A stretch of DNA of 64,000 nucleotides. It comes from Pseudonocardia sp. TRM90224. Lineage in GTDB: Bacteria; Actinomycetota; Actinomycetes; Mycobacteriales; Pseudonocardiaceae. Positions 56,546 through 64,000 of the stretch are shown here, piece by piece. The stretch's first letter is position 1; each line of letters opens with the position of its first letter. The DNA is taken from contig NZ_JAJGSX010000003.1 in assembly GCF_021245725.1 (NCBI RefSeq), positions 372,001 to 436,000 on the forward strand. Direction: 5' to 3'. A model generated the notes under the pieces. The model ran no database searches, had not been told where the DNA came from, and saw only the letters and a list, made by a program, of their open reading frames with translations. Both the position numbers and the translations under genes were made by a program.

Positions 56546-57823
56546 TCAGGGCCAGCGGATCGCGTCGAAGAGCGCGCGCAACCGGTCGGCGCGGCGCGGC
56601 CGCCCGGTCGAGACCCAGGCGATCCGACCCAGCAGGTGCTCGCGGAACGCGGGATGCTCCGCGGTGTTCTGCTCGTCCGGGCCGGTGCGGGCGCAGTTGT
56701 GCAGCAACGCCCGCAGCGCGTCGTACTCGCGGCGAGCCGCTCCCGGCTCCGCGTTGACCACGAGCCCGGTGACCCGCTGCCGGTGGTGGGACGGCAGGAC
56801 ACGGGTCTTCGTGGCGTGCAGCCGGAAGCCCTCCTCCTCGGCGATCCGGCCGATGCGCGTGATGAGCCCGCTGGCCGGCAGCGTCGCCGCGGAGAACACG
56901 AGATCGTCGGCGTAGCGGCCGTACGTGGCACCGAGCGCCGCCGCGAGCCCGGCGAGGCGCCGATCGAGCCGGAACGCGAGGAGGTTCGCCGCCGCCGGTG
57001 ACGTCGGAGCACCCTGCGGCAGGTGCGGCGCGGCGAGCCGGTCGAGCAGCCGCCGCCGGGCCTCCCAGGCTCCCTCGGCGGCGGGCGCGGATCGCAGGAC
57101 GGGCTCCGGCGTGGCCGTCACGAGCAGCCCGGCCAGCGCCGCGGCCACGGCGGGCGGGTAGCCGGCGATGCGCATCAGGCCGGCCAGCCGCTCGCCGGTG
57201 ACGTGCCCGAAGAAGCCTTCGAGGTCAACCTTGACGACCATCGCACGACCCGCGTGCAGAGCGGCGAGCGTCGCGGGCGAGCGCCCGCGGACGTAGCCGT
57301 GCGCGGCGTCGTGCACCGGGATGCGCGCCAGCACGTGCCGGCCGACCCGGCGTTGCAGCTCCTGCAGGCGCGGACCGGGCGACTCCAGCAGTCGCGGTGT
57401 GCCGGAGCGGGCCGTGACCCAGCGGCGCCGGTAGTGGTGCAGCGGCCCGGCCGGCGTGCGGCGCAGCCACCCGCCCGGGTCGGCGAACCATTCGAGCTCC
57501 CCGTCGCGCAGGTCCAGGCCGAGCGCCAGCGCGTCAAGATCGGTCCACTGCTGCACCGGCCACCGCCAGATCGGCACGTCCGGTTCGAGATCGGGTGGGC
57601 GGGTGCCCGGCCGGGCTGCGAGCAGCCCTTCGACCTCGGTGACAACCCGCTCGAACGGCCGACGTGGCCGCGCGCGCCAGCGGCCGAGCAGGATCGCGAC
57701 GACATCGCCGATCTCCTCGGGGCTGCGCCACTTCCCGTGCTCCGCGAGCCGCTCGGTGAGCGGTTCGAGCTGCCACGGACCGGCCAGCGCCGCTGCGGCG
57801 ACGGTGTGGGGATCAGGAGCCAT
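56546..57823 (-). CDS. Retron-type reverse transcriptase
   Basis: 425 residues. RT motifs run in order: AAHGYVRGRSPATLAALHAG before motif A, KVDLEGFFG with catalytic Asp200, LPQGAPTSP (268-276), YADD (304-307), then TKTRV and RQRVTGL with the VTG tripeptide (351-353) of retron enzymes. There is no maturase, HNH or integrase domain, so it is not a group II intron protein. The N-terminal extension of about 150 residues is longer than in compact retron RTs and recalls the long myxobacterial ones. ATG 57823 is 28 nt after the msr-msd-like element. It should make multicopy single-stranded DNA from that RNA. Confidence 0.9.
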   Translation of the reverse strand: MAPDPHTVAAAALAGPWQLEPLTERLAEHGKWRSPEEIGDVVAILLGRWRARPRRPFERVVTEVEGLLAARPGTRPPDLEPDVPIWRWPVQQWTDLDALALGLDLRDGELEWFADPGGWLRRTPAGPLHHYRRRWVTARSGTPRLLESPGPRLQELQRRVGRHVLARIPVHDAAHGYVRGRSPATLAALHAGRAMVVKVDLEGFFGHVTGERLAGLMRIAGYPPAVAAALAGLLVTATPEPVLRSAPAAEGAWEARRRLLDRLAAPHLPQGAPTSPAAANLLAFRLDRRLAGLAAALGATYGRYADDLVFSAATLPASGLITRIGRIAEEEGFRLHATKTRVLPSHHRQRVTGLVVNAEPGAARREYDALRALLHNCARTGPDEQNTAEHPAFREHLLGRIAWVSTGRPRRADRLRALFDAIRWP

Positions 57824-57850
57824 CGGGCCCGCCCCGGTTGGGGTGGGAGT

Positions 57851-58044
57851 GGTGATGCAGCGGCGCGCGAGCGACCGGTGTTCCCGTCCGCCGCGCGCCG
57901 TCGGCACTCTTCCTGTGCCTCGCGCGCGCGGGACGCCATGCTGCGCAGAAGTGGTGCACCCCGGGGTTGCCCCGGAGCAGCAAGGCCTGCCGTGACGTGC
58001 ACGGGCAGGTTCTCGCCGTCTCGTTCGTACGCCGCTGCATCACC
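57851..58044 (-). ncRNA. Putative retron msr-msd RNA (a1-msr-msd-a2)
   Basis: Read on the minus strand, a perfect 15-bp inverted repeat GGTGATGCAGCGGCG encloses 164 nt, with a1 at 58044-58030 and a2 at 57865-57851. Inside are a hairpin at 58009-57986 (9-bp stem, one bulge, 5-nt loop) and a hairpin at 57975-57961 (6-bp stem, 3-nt loop). A long stem lies at 57935-57885 (CGTCC/GGACG, then seven CG-rich pairs, then GGCAC/GTGCC, loop of 7). Two short stems then one long stem between a1 and a2, just ahead of an RT gene, is the retron layout. The branching G and exact msr/msd border cannot be fixed by eye. Confidence 0.75.
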
Positions 58045-58095
58045 TACGACGCTACCGACGCCCACCGACGCGACCGAGATCGCCAGCCCGCGCCG

Positions 58096-58290
58096 TCAGA
58101 GCCGGCGGAGCGGGCAGTCGCGGCACCGCACGGTGGCCGCGCGGCACTCCTCCTGCCGCGTCCGGCGCAGATCGGCCAGCTCACGCCGCGCCCGATCAGC
58201 GGATTCGCGCTGGTCGGCCACGGTGACCGCAACAGCGAGCGCCAGCAGGAACAGGAACGCCATGCCGACGAGGGCAACCATCAGATCCAT
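58096..58290 (-). CDS. Small single-pass membrane protein, candidate retron accessory
   Basis: 64 residues. An N-terminal membrane helix (LMVALVGMAFLFLLALAVAV) is followed by a charged helical segment (ADRARRELADLRRTRQEE) and a Cys-rich tail (Cys at CRAATVRCRDCPLRR). ATG 58290 has an excellent GGAGGAGG site 7-8 nt upstream, which makes it a real gene despite its size. It ends 51 nt before the a1 repeat on the same strand, so gene, RNA element and RT may form one transcript. I know no family for it. Confidence 0.65.
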   Translation of the reverse strand: MDLMVALVGMAFLFLLALAVAVTVADQRESADRARRELADLRRTRQEECRAATVRCRDCPLRRL

Positions 58291-58353
58291 CCGAGCCGCC
58301 TCCTCCGAGGGTTGGCGGTGGCCCCGAGCACCCCGCGATGCAAGCTGCCGTTA

Positions 58354-58393
58354 AGGTAGCCAGCAACTCGCTTGCTAGCGTAGTGCTACATAG
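58354..58393. promoter_or_regulatory. Palindrome-rich operator candidate between the retron unit and the XRE gene
   Basis: GCTAGC (58374-58379) and GTAGTGCTAC (58380-58389) are adjacent perfect palindromes, with further TAGC repeats on both sides. The cluster is less GC-rich than its surroundings. It lies in the 225-bp divergent region and may bind the XRE regulator encoded next to it. Confidence 0.4.
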
Positions 58394-58515
58394 CAGATCG
58401 CACCACTCGAAAAGCTTCGTAACGATTGGGCAGCTGACAGCGAGCCGATCCGTCGCGGGTGGAACGATCACCCGACCCTGCTGCTGAACGTGCGTGCGCA
58501 CGGGAAGGAACGCTT

Positions 58516-59373
58516 GTGGACGACTCCGCGGGTATGCGGCGCCGACTCCGTGTGGAGCTCCGGCGAATGCGCGGCGAGGCTGATCTCACGCAACGCGATG
58601 TCGCGGCGGCGCTGGACTGGTCGCCGTCGAAGGTGATCCGGATCGAGAGCGGCCAGGTGGGGATCAGCGTCACCGACCTTCGCGCGCTGCTCGCGCTCTA
58701 CGGCCTGACCGACGGCGACGCGGTGGACGAGCTGGCCGGCATGGCCCGCGGCTCGAAGCGGCAGCCGTTCTCCGACTACCGCGACGTCCTGTCCGCAGAG
58801 ACGATCCGGTTCTTCGGCTATGAGGCGTCCGCCTCGCTGATCCGCCACGTCCAGCCGCTCGTGGTCCCCGGGCTGCTGCAGACCGAGGACTACACGCGGG
58901 CGCTCCTGCACGCCTACGGCACCGACGCCAAGTCGATCGACCGGATCGTCGAGAGCCGCCGCGAACGGCAGGAGGCGCTCGACCGCGCGGAGCCGCCGGA
59001 GGTCTTCACGATCCTCGACGAGGCGGTGCTGCGCAGGCGCGTCGGCGGCACCGCGGTGATGACCCGCCAGCTGCGGCACCTGGAAGTGCTCGCCGAGCGG
59101 TCGAAGGTGACGATCCAGGTCGTACCGTTCGACCACGGCGCCTACGAGGCCATCCAGGGCCCGTTCGTGCACCTGGAGTTCCAGGTGCCGTCCGACCCCG
59201 ATGTCGTCTTCGTCGACAACGTGCGCAATGCCGCGACATTCATCGACGACGTGGAAATCACCGCACAGTTCCAGGAGTCGTTCTTCGCGCTCGAAGATCT
59301 TGCCGCGCCACCGGGGAAGTTCGGGCGCTTCGTCGAACGCGCGATCGGCAGCTTCTCCGAATCCGCCGAATAG
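58516..59373 (+). CDS. XRE-type helix-turn-helix regulator with DUF5753-like C-terminal domain
   Basis: 285 residues. The N-terminal Cro/CI-type helix-turn-helix (LTQRDVAAALDWSPSKVIRIESG) is followed by the large C-terminal domain typical of actinobacterial regulators (VVPGLLQTEDYTRALLHAY, then PFVHLEF). These genes usually pair with a DUF397 gene, as here. GTG 58516 follows a GGGAAGGA site; the open frame before it is not supported. It is divergent from the small membrane gene and retron element. Confidence 0.92.
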   Translation: MDDSAGMRRRLRVELRRMRGEADLTQRDVAAALDWSPSKVIRIESGQVGISVTDLRALLALYGLTDGDAVDELAGMARGSKRQPFSDYRDVLSAETIRFFGYEASASLIRHVQPLVVPGLLQTEDYTRALLHAYGTDAKSIDRIVESRRERQEALDRAEPPEVFTILDEAVLRRRVGGTAVMTRQLRHLEVLAERSKVTIQVVPFDHGAYEAIQGPFVHLEFQVPSDPDVVFVDNVRNAATFIDDVEITAQFQESFFALEDLAAPPGKFGRFVERAIGSFSESAE

Positions 59374-59501
59374 CCACGCCGGAACGATCTTCGACACTGC
59401 CTGGTCACGTGCTGCTGGCCACTCGTGGGTGGCAGGCAGCCGTGCCGCTACCTAGGCTGGCCGTGCCGCAGGGTGCACGGGCCGGATCGAGGGGTGGCGG
59501 G

Positions 59502-59705
59502 GTGTCCGATCAGGGGAACGGTTCCGATGGGTGGCGCAAGAGCTCGTTCAGCGGGTCCAACAACGAATGCGTCGAGGTTCGGCTGGGAAAGAACGAGGTC
59601 GAAGTCCGTGATTCAAAAAGGCCGCAGGGTTACGTTCTTCGGTTCACAACCGCCGAATGGTCGGTGTTCCTGAACGGAGTGCGGGCGGGCGAGTTCGACA
59701 CCTGA
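59502..59705 (+). CDS. DUF397 protein
   Basis: 67 residues. WRKSSFSGSNNECVEVRLG, VRDSKRP and the C-terminal FTTAEWSVFLNGVRAGEF are the complete DUF397 signature. The family almost always follows an XRE/DUF5753 regulator and may act as its small partner or antagonist. GTG 59502 gives the usual length; GTG 59463, just after a TAGGCT hexamer, would add 13 residues. Confidence 0.93.
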   Translation: MSDQGNGSDGWRKSSFSGSNNECVEVRLGKNEVEVRDSKRPQGYVLRFTTAEWSVFLNGVRAGEFDT

Positions 59706-61786
<2,081 letters not shown>

Positions 61787-62232
61787 ACGCCCGTCCGCCG
61801 CCGAACTGCCGCCGGTTCGCCGAGCGGTGGAACCGATCGGAGATCGTTTCCGTCCGAGTGATGAACGGAACGCACGGGAGGGAGGGTCGGGACGGGGAAC
61901 GCGGAGCGCTGCGCGACGGCTGCTGGGCAGCGGGCGGCTCGCGTCGGCGGTTGCGGAGCGCCGCGCAACGGGTAGCGCCGACCCGCTCGCGCGACGGGCT
62001 GCGTGACGCGCCCCCGCGATGCGGGAGGCGTGCCGGGCGGGCACGCGGGCGTGGCGCGCGCACGCGCGGGTTGGCCGCCCCCGCTCGGCCGGCGCAGTGG
62101 GAGGCCGGGCGGCCCGCGCGGTGGAGTAGGCCCGGGTGCCCGGGTGGCCGGTTCAGCCGCCCGTAGGCGCTGCCCGACCTGCCCGGCCGGCGGCCCCGCC
62201 GGCTTGGGCGGCCCAGGGGCCCGCGCGGCCCG
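61787..62232. other. 446-bp convergent intergenic region of extreme GC content
   Basis: No gene is visible between the convergent purA and MarP-like genes. The segment is almost all G and C from about 61890 onward, with Arg/Pro/Gly-type spurious frames on both strands and no ribosome binding sites. I see no clear terminator or repeat. Confidence 0.65.
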
Positions 62233-63429
62233 CTACGCCGCGCAGGCGCCCGTCTTGACCGCGCGGGTGCGGCCGCTCGCGGCGTCGAGCGCGGGTGTGA
62301 CCTGCTTGACGGTGAGCACGAACCCGGTCTCGACGTCGTCGAGCGCCGCGCCGAACACCACGCCGATGACCTGGCCGGACGTGTCGATCATGGGCCCGCC
62401 GGAGTTGCCCGACTGCACCCGCGCGCGCACGGTGTAGACGTCGCGGGTCACCTCGGGGCCCTCGTAGATGTCGGGGCCCTTGAGCGTGATGTTCTGCCGC
62501 ACGCGCCCGGCGGTGATCGTGAACGGGCCGTCGAGCGGGTAGCCGAGAACGATCGCGTCGTCGCCGGTCTCGGCCGGCGTCGGGCGCAAGGTCATCGGCT
62601 CGGCGTCGAGATCGGGCACCCGCAGCACCGCGACGTCGACCTCGGGGTCGTAGAGCACCACCGTCGCGTCGAGCGGGACGACCGCCCCGCGCCGGCCGCG
62701 GACCTCCACCGCGACCTCCGACGTGCCCGCCACGACGTGCGCGTTGGTCATCACCAGCTGCGGTCCGACGACGAACCCGGTGCCTTCGAGCTCCTTGCGG
62801 CACGACGGCGCGCGCCCGCGGACCTTGAGCACACTGCTGGCCACGGCCGTCACCGCCGGGCTCTCGAGCAGCGCCGGGTCGGGCGCGGCGACCTCGGAGA
62901 TCGGGGTCTTCGAGAACGGGCTCAGCACGTCGGGGAAGCCGGAGTTGTCGAGCAGCTGCCGCAGCTCGCTGGGCAGCTGCTTCGCGCCCTCCGGCATGAT
63001 CGTGTCGACGGCACCGAGCACCGTCGAGCCACGAACGCCGGCGGCGAGCCCCGGGAAGCTCGCGGAGGCCAGTGGCAGCGCCACCAGCCACGCGGCGAGC
63101 ACCACCGTGATGGCCTGCAGGATCGACCCGAGCGTCGAGTCGACCTTCAGCGAACGCTCACCGGTGATCCGATCGCGGATCCGCCGCCCGAAGAACACAC
63201 CCGTGGTCTCGCCGAGGGCGACGAGCAGCACCACGACGATGATGCTGACGACCACCCGGCTGTTCGGGTTCTCGACGCCGACGGCGAGCAGCGGCGCCAG
63301 CCGGACACCGAGGATCGCTCCACCGAGCACGCCGACGAACGAGAGCAGCGCGACCGCCATCCCGTGTCGCCACCCGGAGATTCCCGCGATGATCGCCAGC
63401 GCGATGACGACCAGGTCAACCCAACTCAC
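62233..63429 (-). CDS. marP: MarP-like membrane serine protease
   Basis: 398 residues. Four N-terminal helices of the CvpA type (about 5-135) precede a trypsin-like protease with His231 in MTNAHVV, Asp in VDVAVLRV and Ser343 in QSGNSGGP, and a Cys pair typical of the periplasmic domain (PSCRK, then TGACAA). MarP (Rv3671c) protects mycobacteria against acid by processing cell-wall hydrolases. GTG 63429 gives the N-terminus VSWVDLVVIALAI. The NUDIX gene lies upstream in the same direction, as in M. tuberculosis. Confidence 0.93.
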   Translation of the reverse strand: MSWVDLVVIALAIIAGISGWRHGMAVALLSFVGVLGGAILGVRLAPLLAVGVENPNSRVVVSIIVVVLLVALGETTGVFFGRRIRDRITGERSLKVDSTLGSILQAITVVLAAWLVALPLASASFPGLAAGVRGSTVLGAVDTIMPEGAKQLPSELRQLLDNSGFPDVLSPFSKTPISEVAAPDPALLESPAVTAVASSVLKVRGRAPSCRKELEGTGFVVGPQLVMTNAHVVAGTSEVAVEVRGRRGAVVPLDATVVLYDPEVDVAVLRVPDLDAEPMTLRPTPAETGDDAIVLGYPLDGPFTITAGRVRQNITLKGPDIYEGPEVTRDVYTVRARVQSGNSGGPMIDTSGQVIGVVFGAALDDVETGFVLTVKQVTPALDAASGRTRAVKTGACAA

Positions 63430-63481
63430 GAAATGGCCTCGGCTCCCGTGGTGTCCCGTGTCGGCGGCAACCCGTCCGAGC

Positions 63482-64000
63482 TCATGATCCTGCGACCTCC
63501 TGCCGAAGGGCCCGGGCCGCGTCGAGTGCCGCGTCCAGGTCGTGGACCGGGGAGCCGTCCCACGGTCGAGCCCATCCCCCGAGATCCAACAGGGCGGACA
63601 ATAGGCCCCCGGTGAAGCCCCACACGAGCAGCCCCGGGACGAGGAACGCGGGGCCCGTGAACCCGGATGGGTGCGCGACCCTGATCCGCGCGGACGGGTC
63701 GAGGAGGTCGGCCAGCGGCACCCTGGCGACGGTGGCCGTCTCACCAGGGTCGACGGCGTGCACGGCGGTCGGTTTCGCCCAGTGTGCGATCACCGGCGAC
63801 ACGACGAATCCCGACGGCGGCACGAACAGCTCCGGCAGCACCGTGAGCGGGACGACGCCTTCCGGGGCGAGCCCGGTCTCCTCCTCGGCCTCGCGCATCG
63901 CAGTGGCGATGGGCCCGTCGTCGCCGGGATCGGCGGCCCCGCCGGGGAACGCCACCTGTCCCGGGTGGCTGCGCAGCGTGCTGGCCCGCTCGACGAGCAG
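63482..64000 (-). CDS. NUDIX hydrolase, CoA pyrophosphatase-like (5' end beyond window)
   Basis: The frame is open to base 64000, so the start is outside; about 173 residues are visible. The NUDIX box is present (REAEEETGL), with the preceding QVAFPGGAADPGDD close to the UPF0035/CoA-pyrophosphatase signature. These enzymes hydrolyse CoA or related dinucleotides. It precedes the MarP-like gene by 52 bp on the same strand, the same order as Rv3672c-Rv3671c. Confidence 0.92.
   Translation of the reverse strand: MLVERASTLRSHPGQVAFPGGAADPGDDGPIATAMREAEEETGLAPEGVVPLTVLPELFVPPSGFVVSPVIAHWAKPTAVHAVDPGETATVARVPLADLLDPSARIRVAHPSGFTGPAFLVPGLLVWGFTGGLLSALLDLGGWARPWDGSPVHDLDAALDAARALRQEVAGS

Noticed and set aside
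56546-57823. Group II intron or diversity-generating retroelement as the source of the RT
   Set aside because: No maturase X domain, HNH motif or intron domain V-like end is visible. No template/variable repeat pair or accessory protein of a diversity-generating element is visible nearby.
57175-58065. 296-codon minus-strand frame running across the RT N-terminus and the hairpin element
   Set aside because: The translation is Arg/Ser/Pro-rich without motifs and out of frame with the RT. It reflects GC bias and does not argue against a non-coding RNA there.
61787-62232. Small genes in the GC-extreme gap after purA
   Set aside because: All frames are low-complexity Arg/Pro/Gly sequences without ribosome binding sites.

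Overview
The window is a chromosomal segment of a very GC-rich actinobacterium, most likely of the Pseudonocardiaceae (Pseudonocardia or Amycolatopsis type). The evidence is GTG-rich starts, frequent ATGA/GTGA gene overlaps, the HspR-controlled dnaK operon, DUF3558/PPE/EspG genes and XRE-DUF397 pairs. The gene content echoes the Mycobacterium tuberculosis Rv0320-Rv0385 neighbourhood from memory: tRNA-Gly, dcd, an Rv0338c-like Fe-S reductase, dnaK-grpE-dnaJ-hspR, clpB, pyrE, a TrmH-like methylase, fba, DedA, GH76 and purA. A marP-nudix pair closes the window.

Layout. 1-6218: accessory genes on the 3' side of a tRNA-Gly, namely a giant FHA/trypsin-like protein, a small protein, a membrane-anchored ADP-ribosyltransferase-like protein and a GNAT. 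6417-16897: tRNA-Gly(CCC), a UDP-GlcNAc epimerase homologue, dcd, an ABC-2 exporter divergent from a NarL-type two-component system, a methyltransferase, an AraC regulator and a membrane Fe-S oxidoreductase. 17338-25010: a seven-gene type IV secretion-like operon (VirB4-like ATPase, TrbL/VirB6-like membrane protein, TcpC-like protein, NlpC/P60 hydrolase). 25027-27935: a type VII secretion-associated cluster on the minus strand (WXG100-like, DUF3558 lipoprotein, PPE-like, EspG).

28288-32463: dnaK-grpE-dnaJ-hspR with two HAIR operators. 32537-33400: a lower-GC pair of unknown genes, one apparently frameshifted. 33583-42803: flavohaemoglobin, a PNPOx-fold protein, a TPR/AAA+ operon divergent from HAIR-controlled clpB, then a membrane protein, an SDR and pyrE. 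42914-47970: lipoprotein plus FtsH-like AAA metalloprotease, TrmH, DUF4262 and HAD. 48077-50381: two duplicated DJ-1/PfpI genes under a GATase-AraC regulator. 50406-56530: GH76, DedA with an ECF-like sigma factor, fba, DUF3151, an FUSC-like protein and an acyltransferase.

56546-58290 is the most interesting region. A retron-type reverse transcriptase is preceded by a 194-nt non-coding element bounded by a perfect 15-bp inverted repeat, with two short hairpins and one long hairpin inside, in the order expected for a1-msr-msd-a2. A 64-codon single-membrane-segment protein with a strong ribosome binding site lies just upstream and is a candidate partner or effector. An XRE/DUF397 pair diverges from it.

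The window also carries recurrent leaderless promoters (a -10 hexamer 6-9 nt before a GTG/ATG start) and several long intergenic inverted repeats, two of which share a core.
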